A DNA stretch of 64,000 nt from Seison nebaliae (lineage: Eukaryota; Rotifera; Pararotatoria; Seisonacea; Seisonidae), in NCBI GenBank assembly GCA_023231475.1, contig JALJEE010001258.1, positions 1 through 64,000 on the forward strand, read 5' to 3'. Shown here in pieces: positions 1 to 11,665 of the stretch. The position numbers were made by a program, and so were the translations under genes. The notes under the pieces were generated by a model. It had not been told where the DNA came from, made no database searches, and saw nothing but the letters and a program-made list of their open reading frames with translations. Position 1 is the stretch's first letter. The number at the start of each line of letters is the position of its first letter.

Positions 1-221
1 ATAAATGAATAGAATATACAATTTATTTTTCTCAGTTACGTAACCGATATTTATTTTATTGGCAATGAGAAAATTTGACGAGATTGTCATTCGGCGTTTC
101 AGCTAGACAAACTAACAAGATCGAAAGAGAAAGAAGAAGTAAAGAAACATTGAAATCTCCAAAATTAATTATATAATTCATTTTTATGAAATAAATAATA
201 TTCAAACATTATTCTAACATA

Positions 222-293
222 TCCCATGTGGTCTAGGGGTTAGGAATTCGCCCTCTCACGGCGACGGCCCGGGTTCGATTCCCGGCGTGGGAG
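222..293 (+). tRNA. tRNA-Glu (anticodon CTC)
   Basis: A 72-base cloverleaf can be folded by eye. The acceptor 222-228 pairs with 286-292 with one G-T wobble, and the discriminator is G293. The anticodon stem TCGCC/GGCGA flanks the loop CTCTCAC, placing anticodon CTC at 255-257, which reads GAG (Glu). The D-arm (GGTCTAGGGGTTAGGA) and T-arm (GGCCCGGGTTCGATTCCCGG) match the eukaryotic tRNA-Glu consensus and supply internal A and B boxes for RNA polymerase III. No intron is present. Confidence 0.96.
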
Positions 294-297
294 AAAA

Positions 298-303
298 TTT
301 TTT
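298..303 (+). terminator. RNA polymerase III terminator of tRNA-Glu(CTC)
   Basis: A run of six T starts five bases after the mature 3' end. This is the normal position and length for Pol III termination. Confidence 0.8.
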
Positions 304-500
304 CAAAAGGAATATTGTTTTCACTGTATCATTTGAATGGATAGAATTAATTGGAATTTTTAAAATAAAAGAAATTTAAATTAATTTGATTTTAAATTTC
401 CTCGTATGTTCCATCTTATTACGATTAATTTCAGAGCATGATCAGACGATTGACAACGTGTACATATAATACAAAATTATAAATATCAACATCAAGTATG

Positions 501-572
501 TCCCATGTGGTCTAGGGGTTAGGATTTCGCCCTTTCACGGCGACGGCCCGGGTTCGATTCCCGGCGTGGGAG
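501..572 (+). tRNA. tRNA-Glu (anticodon TTC)
   Basis: This copy has the same 72-base body as the upstream tRNA-Glu but differs at two bases: one before the anticodon stem, and the first anticodon base (C to T). The anticodon is TTC at 534-536, reading GAA. Acceptor, D and T arms are intact. The pair covers both Glu codons and looks like a tandem duplication followed by an anticodon change. Confidence 0.96.
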
Positions 573-576
573 AAAA

Positions 577-582
577 TTTTTT
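577..582 (+). terminator. RNA polymerase III terminator of tRNA-Glu(TTC)
   Basis: Six T residues follow the tRNA within five bases. The short 3' flank gagaaaattttttc is shared with the first tRNA gene. Confidence 0.8.
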
Positions 583-1127
583 CTAATATTGAAAAAAAGC
601 GAATTGAAGAAAAATGAGAAAAAGTCAAATTGAAGAATCACATCAAGAAATTTGTGATCTTTACCGAAATAATTTGATTAATTATTGCCAAGATTCTTCC
701 ATTCTTATTACGATGTATTTCTTAAATAGATGAAAATTTAGAGACTATCTAGTCAATATATTTTCCAGCATTGGAGGAAAAAACTTTATAAAAGAAGTTT
801 TGATGGGATTAACAAATGAGAACATTCCATCAATTTCCATCAAATAACCATCAAATAATTTTCATTATCGACAATGCACTTGTCCATCCAACGACATAAG
901 ACGCAATTGGAGGGATTATTCGTTTGGCATCACATTAATTGTTTGAAGTATCATCGAATAATTTTGGCGTCAGTTAAAGAATGGTTTTCCAAAGAAATAT
1001 CTTCAAGTATGTGGCATGTTGGTGGAATAATGAATTAGAGTAAGAAGAAGTGTGTTTGGAGAGGCGAACACAAATGTTTATGTTGAAAGGAATGAATGAA
1101 TGAACATATCAATTGATTTTTATTACC

Positions 1128-1172
1128 CATAATAATTCCATTATAATTCCATAATAATTCCATAATAATTCG
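1128..1172. repeat. Short minisatellite of an ATAATTCC(ATT) unit
   Basis: Four consecutive near-copies of a unit containing ataattccat(a) lie in this stretch. It is AT-rich simple tandem DNA with no coding role visible. Confidence 0.7.
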
Positions 1173-3256
1173 ATCAATTATTCCAATGTTGTCTTTTTTG
1201 ACTTGGGTCAAACTAATGGACTACAAATGGTAATTTCATCCGTCTCAATTTAAAATCGATTACGTTTCAATATTGATCTCGTGAAATTTTAGGGGAGTAT
1301 TTTTAAATTCAAAATGTAATTCACGAAATGTTTGAAAATTTCATGTGGCACTCACGCAAATATTTTCCATTCCACTAACAAAATTTAAACTTAGGAATTG
1401 CGTGTAATTCTAATAGCAATTCAATTAGTGGTCAGTTGTTGACGATGTTAATCACAAAATCATTTCAAATGAAAAAATTGCGATAATTTTTTGAAAAAAA
1501 TTTTTAGTTTTCTATTTTTTTTTGGGGAAATTGATTTTAGTTTTTTCTTGATATTTTTCAAATTTTTACATTTAATTTATTTTCGTTCTCAGAATCCAAA
1601 TTGTTCCTCCATCGATAGAAATTTTTCGAGGTCGAATTAATAAGAGAAGTGGCGATGGATTTTGATATGGGGACGAGATGTGATAGATTGATTTATAATT
1701 AGAGAAGATGAATAATGTAAAATTGGATTATAGTTGGAATTTCATGGTTTATGCATCAACATAAACGATGATTAATAAAGTTGTTACAAGAATTGTTGCA
1801 TGTGCCGCTAACTGGAACTAAATGATTTGATGCTGACTCTTCAAGAGCACATTTGTTTTCAAGTTTCTTTTACCTGAACGTTTCTCTTCGCCATCAACAT
1901 CATCATCGAATGAAATGTTCATTTTTCATCAACAACTTCTCATTTTCAGACAATTGTCCGAACGGAGTTGAGAAAGTAGAATCATAAAATTTATTCATGA
2001 AATGCTTCTCTCCTCATTCAGCTAATGGACATGCTCTTGACGTCATGGCAGGAGAAGAAGGAAGAGGAGGAGAGAAGGCGGATGATGCAATGCCAATTGG
2101 TAAATTGGTTGGGAGTTCGTCCTGATTAATTGTAAATTTCGTCAACTTTGTGAGGCAGCTTAGAATGGTGAGGGAGAATGGGAAGCAGTAGGAGTGTCGA
2201 TTCTTGTGATTAGGTCGTCGGGAAGTGAAGTGAAAGAGGAAGATGTTGGTCGTGAGAGACGAAGTATTAAAGAGTTCACTTCTACGAATTCGGATGAAAT
2301 GTATCGATCAAATTGAAAATTAATTTATCTCCTATCACATCTCTTGTTACTAAAAATTTCATTTTTACGTCATTCGTCTAATATCGTCTTCTTCTTCTTC
2401 TTCTTTTTCTTCTTCTGATGTGAATGACGGAATAGAATGAAGAAATATATGAATGATAAATGTATGATAAGAGAATATATTTATTTTAGAAGAGAAAATT
2501 CTCATCATTCTTACCGAACGAATGAGATTCTCCTCGTTAAATTATTTCCTGCTCGTACGGTTAGATCTAACGCGAGAGTAATAACGAAAGAACAAAGATA
2601 ATGAGATGGCGGAAATGGAAGGAAAGAAAGTCGATTCATTTGGTGCGATTCCTTTTCATCATCTCTACACATTCCTACTCTTCACGTTCTCCCCTATTGT
2701 GCGTGCGTGTGTGTGTGTCTGTGTGTGTTGGGACAGAAGTGCTATGACTGAGCGGATTTTTGATAGGGTTCCCCCCACTTCCAGATAACTTTCCACTCCA
2801 TTGTGCATATTAGTGGAATGAATGTAACAAGAAGAAGAAGAAAAAAATGAGAGAGATGACGGAATGGGATTATAATGTCTTCTAACGACGACGAGATAAG
2901 AAGAAGAATGGTCTTACTAACTAACGAATTGACTTGTTTAGGCCGTCGAGTTAGTTAGTCGTCTTCGTCGTCGTCGTCGTCGAGAGTTATGTGAAGGGTA
3001 GAATGGAAGAGAATGGAATAAGCCTCAAAATCTGATTAAATTCAAAATTAAGAAGAACCATTTGCTGTTGTTGATCGAACGAATAAACAGAGGAACGGAA
3101 TGAATGACATGATCAAATATATCATGTTTTCATTCAATATTTCCAAACAATTCGGTTTAACAAATTGCTTATGACATAACATCCATTCATTAGAGTTCCA
3201 AGACATAGACGAAATAAATTCGTGTGTTACATGAAAGAAACTATAGCGATGGGCAG

Positions 3257-3316
3257 CAATAATAATAGTAGTAATAGTAGTAGTAATAGTAGTAATAGTA
3301 ATAGTGGTAGTAGTAG
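3257..3316. repeat. AAT/AGT compound trinucleotide microsatellite
   Basis: About 20 trinucleotide units alternate between aat, agt and tag-phase steps. It is interrupted, so it has probably been stable for some time. Confidence 0.85.
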
Positions 3317-5993
3317 GGGGAAGTGGAAATTATAATTCGTTTCGAAAATGTTGAGAAAAGAGGATTGGAATAGAATTGCATTAAAAGATCGATGACTGAA
3401 AGGATTGTGTATTTACATATTTTGTTCCCAAGTATTGTTCCTCCCGCCCAGTCGTTCCTGTCAGAAGTATATGAGCAAAATATTTATTTGTTTATTTCTC
3501 CTTCTTTCTCCCTAAATTCCTTCTTTCTTCATCAAAAAAAAGAAAGAAAAAAAAACAATTCTCTTATTCTGACTCTTATTTACTTCCTGTGTCGCCATTC
3601 GTTTCCCATCCCTCCACAACCAGACCAGACGAGAATGAGAGAGAATTGATTGGAAAAGATTAAAAAGATTCTGTTTAACCGGAGCAATTAAGAGTGGACT
3701 TGAGTCGATTAGAATGAGGAACATTCACTTCACCAGTCTGGATGGAGAAGAAGAAGTTCTTGTTGTCATGTAATTTCCACATTGCCTACCGACATTTCAC
3801 GGAAACATTCGTCTTCCGCTCTCATTTATTCATAAATCCTTTATACAACAACCTTCTCTCTTACCTCTCAATAAGTCATCGTATGTATCGTGTGGATATG
3901 GGAGGGCGGGAAACGGAATCGTTAAACACGATCACTTCCAACCAACTACTGTTCATGCTTAGCCGATTTTGTCGAGCCTGCTCTTAAGGGAGAAGAGTAA
4001 GATACGTCGAGTTTTAAATTTAGTTTGTATGAAGTGTGTTGGAATGTATGTACGTCATATATCCAATGTTGACACATCCAAGATAATCTCTTTAACAAAG
4101 CAAAACAGAATAATATCGTATTGTGCACACATGTTAACGCAAATGGAAACAGTTCGTGTTTTCCTTTCCCTTCTATGTACGTAGCATCATCCGTCGAAGA
4201 ATCGCGAATTTGCCTTCAAATTCCTTTCTTAACTGTCTTCCGTCCTAATTGATTATCTTTCTCCTTATCCTCTTCTCCCCATATAATGAAATATGTTGTT
4301 AGTAGAAATTCAGTTACAGTCGACGAACATCGACAATGGAATAACTGTCGAAGAGAATTTATAGTTAATGAATCGGATTGACTTAATTTTCAGTCAATTA
4401 TAAGAATTTCAAATAATTTCCTGAGCCTTTCTCTTCTACCCAAATTCTTATTTGCCAATTCCTATTATTATGTCATTGACGACACATATCCATGAACAGA
4501 TGAGAGTGATCTCTAGATGAATTGGTCACTCAACGACATCGATTGGAGAGAAAGGAATTAATCATTCGTAATTTAATAGTAAACCGAAGACGAGTTATAT
4601 TTGAAATGGAGATGTAAGATTAATTCAAAGTTGTTTGGAGACTGGTGTGAGAACGATGTTGAATGTCCTTGTCCCATCATTTCCAGTTCGAATTTGGAGA
4701 GTTATGAATAAATGATCCAATTCGAGAGGAATAGAGTGTGGTACGTAAAGTAGTATTGGTGGGGGAAAGATGAGGGTAGGAGATCGAACTGAAATTGAAT
4801 GACATTCCCGACATAACTGGAGATATGTTCGAGAGAGACAGAGAGACAGAGAGAATAGGAAACAAATTGCATTGGATTTTAGGGACTTGTTATTCCTTCG
4901 AACGAATTAGTCGTTTTGTGCAAAGTTAATGTAGATATATTTGAACATGCTCCTCTCATGTACGTGGCAAAGGAGTTATCGGGCGACTATAAAATTCTTT
5001 TTTTGGAATTTTCTGATTTTCCATCATTTCTACGTGTGAGAATAATAATAATAATAATAATGATAATAATATTGTGTAGATGTTGTGTGAGAAATAATTC
5101 ATCGCTTCAATTCCGATATGTATGCGGGCTGTATGGGAGAGATGTGTGCAGTGCATACATCTGTATGCGCGCTATATATCGACGCCGATGTAAGGTGAAC
5201 ATTCTTCGCATATAATTCGAAAACAATCGAAACACATATGAGAATGAAGAAATTGGAAATAATGAGAAAGTTCAAAAAAGAAAAATTGAAAAAAAAGAAA
5301 GGATGGTGAAAAAAGTAAATGGAGTTGTCGAAGAGAAAACATGTGGTGTATGGACATGTCGATAATTGTGGGGAGGAAGAGTGTGAGGAGAAGGAAGTGC
5401 CAACTATTGACATTGGCCCCTTGTCAATTAGTTTCCAATCGATATTAATTCACATAGTGAAATTCGCCAAATATAATTTAAAGTTTCATTCAATAATTAA
5501 AAATGATGGTAAGGTCAAAATGAATCTCCTAATTATTTCAATGAGTTAATGAAATAATTCGATTGGGGAAAATGGCGAGCGGAAGTGAAATTGTAATGTT
5601 GATAATGAAATTGATTCCTAACGTTATTCAAGTTGACCCCTCCTCCCCTCCTCGACAATTCTTCCAATAATAGTCATGTAATTAGATTGGATAACCATTT
5701 TCCTTATCATTCACCTCGTCGTCTCACAAACATCCATCCATTTAGCCATCCATCGACGACTAACTGATGTGTTGAGTTATTTGTGCACATTGTTTTTGTG
5801 TATGTGCGCGCATGTGTGGAGCTGATTAGATGTTTCATCTTCGCCTTTTTCATTCATTTCCAACAGTTCATTTCTCATTGCACTTTGTCTGCTCCACTCC
5901 TCTTTCAACTACTACTACTACGATTATTTCTTGTGATAAATGTAAATTGATGATGGTCTGTGAGGGATGGTGAGAGAGTGTTTCCTATTTCAC

Positions 5994-6037
5994 TGTGTGT
6001 CTGTGTGTGTGTGTGTGCGTGTGTGTGTGTGTGTGTG
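5994..6037. repeat. (TG)n microsatellite
   Basis: About 22 TG steps with two interruptions (ctg and cgt). It lies roughly 520 bases before the rdgB start codon. Confidence 0.9.
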
Positions 6038-6559
6038 GAGGATTGGAATGAAATGAAATGATTGCATAGAACAATGTTATATTGAGTGTGAAAAGTGGTG
6101 TATCCGAACGAAATTAATTCAAATCTCTCTATTTCAACCTTAACAAATTAAATATTGGTACGATGTCAGTGTCTGTCCATAAAACCGATAGAGAGAAAGA
6201 GAGAATATATAAACATGTGTAAGTGAATGAACGAAACTTACATAATATACATAAGGACATATAACCGTCGAAAGAGAAAATTGTCCGTAAAGAGAGAAAG
6301 AGAGAGAGAGAGAGAATGGATAGAACACATGACGATTATGATGGTAGGGAGGAGGAGGAGGAGGAATGTGCTGTATGGGAATTGATGGAACGGTAGCATA
6401 TTAGAAATAATATTATATACGATATAAATTTCTTGAAGGAAACCATTAGAGAAGTATCTGTCGAGTGGGCGAAAGAGAAGAACGAAGCAAAAGGAGAAAG
6501 GACTATCAATCTTTCCTTCTCTAATTCCTCTCAAATCTGATCGTCGAGTGTGAATACAC

Positions 6560-9139
6560 ATGCTGATCAGAGAATATCGAATACCGATACCCATGTCGGT
6601 GGACGAGTATCGTATTGCACAACTCTACATGATACAGAAGAAGACACGTACAGAAACGACAGGTGAGGGAAATGGTCTGCAAATCGTGGAGAATCATGCG
6701 TACGAAGACGAGAATGGGAGTGGACAATATACACTCAAAATTTATCATGTGGAGAAGATGTTGCCCAATTGGTTGAAGCGTCTTCTGCCCAAGAACGCAC
6801 TCGAGATCTATGAGGAAGCTTGGAACTCTTATCCTTATACGAGAACGACATATAAAGTTCCATTGTCCAATCGATTCTCGATCGATATTGAAACAAAATA
6901 TTTCGACAATGATCTCGGCGATAAATTGAACGTTTTCAATTTATCTCAAGACGAATTGAGTCGTCGACAATGTCGTCTCATTGACATGGTGAATGACGAA
7001 CAAGCGCCCAACTCGGAAGAAGAAGATTGTCGACTTTTTGTCTCCGCCAAATCGAAACGAGGTCCATTGAAAGAGAATTGGCTCGAAGAACGACGATTGG
7101 CCTTGACGGAAGAACGCACCACCGAACTACCAATTATGTGCGCTTACAAATTATGTCGAGTGGACTTCCGATATTGGGGCATTCAATCCACTGTCGAACA
7201 ATTCATTGATGATATCGCTCTTTATCGAACGATGTTACGCGCTCACCGTCAAGCATGGTGTTGGCAAGACGAATTCTACAATTTTCAAATTGAAGACATT
7301 CGTCAATTGGAGGACGAAACTCAACGACTCGTTAACGAACGAATGAAAACTATTAAACCAACAACAAAAACAACAGCAACAACAACAACCACAATTTCGA
7401 GTTCTTTAACCAAATCAACAACAACAACATCATCATCAACATCATCATCAACAACAATATCAACAACATCGAATTTGAAGAATGATAAATTTTTAAATAA
7501 TACGACAAATATCGAACCATCATCATCGTCGTCGTTGATGGTTTTGGAAGATGGAGATGAATCCACCACAAATGATCGAGTGATAAGACCGAAGAATTTA
7601 TCGATCAATTCAACGAGAACGATAGAGAATGAGGATGAGAATGACGATTTTTTCGATTGTCAATCGCAATTCGGTTCGACATATTTCTCGAGTCAAAAAC
7701 CGTTTCCTGTTCGACGTATCCATCTTTTGATAACGACACGACCGACGGACAATAAAGAGTCGTTGGACGAATTGAAGCGATTGAGAGAGTGTTTGGGAGA
7801 GAGACGTAGCGTAACTTATTTCAACAAGTCAGATGAGAATATTCGAAAAAGTGAAGGAAATGGTCGTCTGATAATGACGACAAATGACGAGCGAGATGAG
7901 ACGAATGTCAATAATCGATTATCAGTGGATGATATTGACGTAGAAAAGAAGACGATGCGACGAAATGAGAGAAATCGTCAAAGTTTCCCACCCGCTGCCA
8001 CTCAACTTCATGAGAATGATGAATTGATCGCTGAATTGATGATATTCGATCTCTTCAACAAATATTACGAACATTGGATTGAGAAATATGGATTGCATTA
8101 TCTCAAGAATACGTCGTCGTCATCGATATCGGTTGAACAATTATTAATTTTAACATCGAATTCTTATTATCTTCAAATTCTCAATGAATTCATCGAACAA
8201 TTGAATGAGCGTTTAAAACGATTATTTAATCATCATTATTCTACTACATCCATCTCTCTCGTTACGAACGACACAATTTCTGCCGTTCTTCTTTTCGATG
8301 CTCTTATGCTCAATAATCATCGATCAACAATGCAAGATGAATTAATCAATTTCATTTTCAATTATGATACAAAACATTTATTAAAATCGATTAATCTTCA
8401 TAAAACTGACAATATAAATAATAACTTAAATAATTTAAATTCAAATAATTATAATGATAATTTGCGAGAGTTCAATCATCTTCCATCCGATCAATCATCA
8501 TCAAATAATCGGAAATCAATTTCGTCAATTGATGGAAAAGGTTTTCGTCCACTCTCCGCCATCTTGCCATCCGGTGAATCGATTCAATCGATCAATACTC
8601 TCTTTTATGCGTCCTGTTCCAATGTGTCATTACTCGATCAGAATTATTCGAATTCCATAAAAAATCCTCCGAACTTCCTTCGATCCTCCTCCACGTCAAC
8701 CATCACTTCCGCCACGCCCACCATCTCCCGACTCCACAACGATCGTGACGACTCCGACGACAGTTTCGATATTTCGTCACCACCAACGATGTTTTCGCTA
8801 GTGGAGCCAGTACCGTCACCGCCACCGTCGCCACCAACCGTCATTGCCAAAGAGGAGAATAGCGCCATGAATTTACCGTCGCCAATACCGTCGTTGACTT
8901 TGTCGGCCGTTTCGGCGTCCGATAAACAGGAATCTCGATCGATCGGTCGCAAAATGAAGAGAGTGACCGATACATTTCGTCAGCAATTCAATCATCATAA
9001 TCAACCATCGTCCAACAATCATCAGACATCGATGAATGTTGTCGATCGAAATAAATTAATAAAAAGTCGAACGAAAATGAATTTCTCATGTATCTCTCAT
9101 AACAATTCATCAGAAAACGAATTTTTCGATGTTACTTCC

Positions 9140-9172
<33 letters not shown>

Positions 9173-10171
9173 AATAATTTAAATAATTTTAATAATCAAA
9201 AATCAAATATTTCCAATGATAATAATTCATTAACATTATCAACAACATCAACTCTCACTAAATCAATAATCAATAACAACAACAACAACAATAATAATAA
9301 TAATAATAATAATAATTTAAATAATGAAAATCAATCGATATCATCAGTCGATACGACGGATGGTGCCGAAAGTTTCTCTCTCATGTCTTTCGAGAGGATT
9401 TATGCGGAAATGTTTCCCGATAAGAAATGTCTGGTAAAGTCGGCAGATCAATTGATTTCTCGTCTCCATATCCTCCCACAACAATCGATATTGATTAATA
9501 CGAATTTGGCGATCATTCTCCGATATCGATCGATGAGAATGAAAGACGCGAATATCAAGATGAATTTCGAGTCGTTGATTGACGAGTCGAATATTCGCTT
9601 CCTCAACATCCAATCGGCTAAGCGAATATTGGAGAATTCATTGAATGAAATATTTTTTCCATATCGGACACTCACCACCATTCCCTCCGTCGACAATTGT
9701 CTAGAAGAGGAAGAAGATGAAGTGAAACGAATGAATGTCATCGATTTCGTTTGGAACGATAATTTCTCTTGTCTCATCGATCTGATGAGAAGTTCGATGA
9801 GATTCCAAACGAGTCCATCATTCCTCCAAAACGAATCATTAATGGAAAAGAATGAAAAGAATAAAAAAGAAGATAATTTCACCAATTTATCATTGAAGAA
9901 TAATGTGGAGAGGAGAGTTCTTTTTCGTAATCTCTCCGCTAATCATCGATGTAATGACGTGATTTGTATGAAAGGTGAAACGGCAGTTATTCGAGCGAAA
10001 TTCTCTTATGGTCCATTCGATTTATTTCCATTAACAAATGAGAATGTTCATTTATTCATAGCAAGAGGTGTCTCTAATACTTGTTCTTCTACCACCTCTC
10101 TTATATCATCGAAACGATCATCTTTCCTCTCATCTAACACATTTCCAAAAGATCTCAACAACAACAACAAC

Positions 10172-10210
<39 letters not shown>

Positions 10211-11638
10211 AATAACGGTAAAATGAAAAAAATGATGGAAAATGAATCGAATATCGATTGGGAACATGTGGCGACGGCAGTCACGTCATCGAGTGGTCGT
10301 GTTATTTTATCAATTGCCACGTCAAAATTGTCGAGTGGTGTCCACTCGTTGAAATTCGTCACTTCCATTGATGATACTTCGACGGATTTTTTATTATTAG
10401 TCACTACGAAGAAATTGGACGCGATTCTCTTCAATTTCGATGGGGCATTGACTGCGAGTTTATCGTTACGTGGTCGTGATCCCAAATTGAGACCAGGAGT
10501 CATCGACGTAGTACGATGGTGGCAACAGAATGGTTATCTCATAATTTATGTTAGTGCACGTCCCGACAATCAACGACGTTACATTCTTCAATGGTTTTTC
10601 CGTCACAATTTCCCATTTGGCTTAATTTTCTTTTGTGAGAGTTTGTCACGCGAACCTCAAAAACAGAAACGTGAAATGATTCAAACACAATTGATCAATA
10701 CTCGTTGTATCAATTTCCATCTGATTTACGTTTCGGCACGTGACCATCAACTTTATTCGTCGTTCGGTTTATCATTGAAGAATATGATATTTATAGCTCG
10801 ATCGAAACAACTTTCATTGAATCGTTCTTTACAAACCGCTCATAGTTCTAACAATTCTTTAAATCTCACAAATCATCAAACAAATTCAAATTCTAATATA
10901 AATAATAAAGAAGAGAATTTGTTAAATAATAATTATTCAAATTCCTGTTATTCGAAATTGAAGAAAGATAAAGAGAAAAATAAAAATCATCATCGTACAC
11001 GTCAACAACAACAACAACAACCATCACAAGAATTATTGATGGATATTGGAGAGAGTTATTCGGAGCATTTACAACTCCTTCAATCATTCCATAAATGCAC
11101 CAATTTCAATTCATCATCATCATCATCATTATCATCATCAGCAACAACAACAACAACAATAACGTCATCGGGACAATCATCGAAAAATATTAAATTATCA
11201 TCATCGCCACCGTTCCAATTGTCTACACCATCATCAATCAACACTCCATCGACATCGTCACTTTCGACGACATTTACTGAAGCATCGCTGGTCGAATCGA
11301 AACCGTCAAAGAATGAGAATATTTCCAGATCATATATCGATCTCTCATCGTTCATTGAACGACCCGTCTTTTTTTATCAGTTGATGTCGACGGCCGTCAT
11401 CTCCACTACTTTCCACTATTTCCAGCAACAGATCGCGTCGGATTTCTCTCGAAAATTCTCCTTCATTATCATGATGTGGAATAATAATGTTCGACGAACG
11501 TCCATCAATCGTAATATCAGACACAGATTTTTGGGCACGACCGATTGCGCAAAAGAATCTCACGAATCCTCATCTCATCGAAATAAATTCTCTCGATTGT
11601 TCAGTGGCAATCATTCGCCCAACTATCCCAAAGAATGA
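6560..11638 (+). CDS. rdgB: RdgB / PITPNM class II phosphatidylinositol transfer protein
   Basis: This is a single open frame of 1692 residues without introns. The start is fixed because the protein begins MLIREYRIPIPMSVDEYRIA, the typical family N-terminus. Residues 1 to about 255 form the PITP lipid-exchange fold (PI and phosphatidic acid in the family). An FFAT-type motif in an acidic tract (DDFFDC, about 362-367) should bind ER VAP proteins. A diverged DDHD-like region follows; its nucleophile-elbow equivalent (about 565-584) reads LVTNDTISAVLLFDAL without a GxSxG. The C-terminal LNS2 domain spans about 1240-1420 (FNFDGALTASLSLRGRDPK near 1290). Known role: lipid transfer at ER-plasma membrane contacts to refill PI after phospholipase C signalling. 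It is longer than usual relatives because of poly-Asn tracts (about 860-880, 905-925, 1200-1217) and Ser/Thr tails. Confidence 0.95.
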
Positions 11639-11659
11639 CTCCATTTCCCAATTTTTGTA

Positions 11660-11665
11660 AATAAA
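11660..11665 (+). promoter_or_regulatory. Poly(A) signal of rdgB
   Basis: AATAAA lies 22 bases after the TGA stop. Position and sequence fit cleavage just downstream. Confidence 0.65.

Larger units (their letters stand above)
583..6559. other. Non-coding spacer upstream of rdgB
   Basis: About 6 kb without any recognisable coding sequence. All open frames here are short, low-complexity and lack the codon bias of the real genes. It contains several microsatellites listed separately, a CTT-rich tract near 2390-2415, a GTC run near 2962-2983 and GA and GAG tracts just before rdgB. It probably holds the rdgB promoter and 5' UTR, but no TATA box or splice junction could be assigned. Confidence 0.6.
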
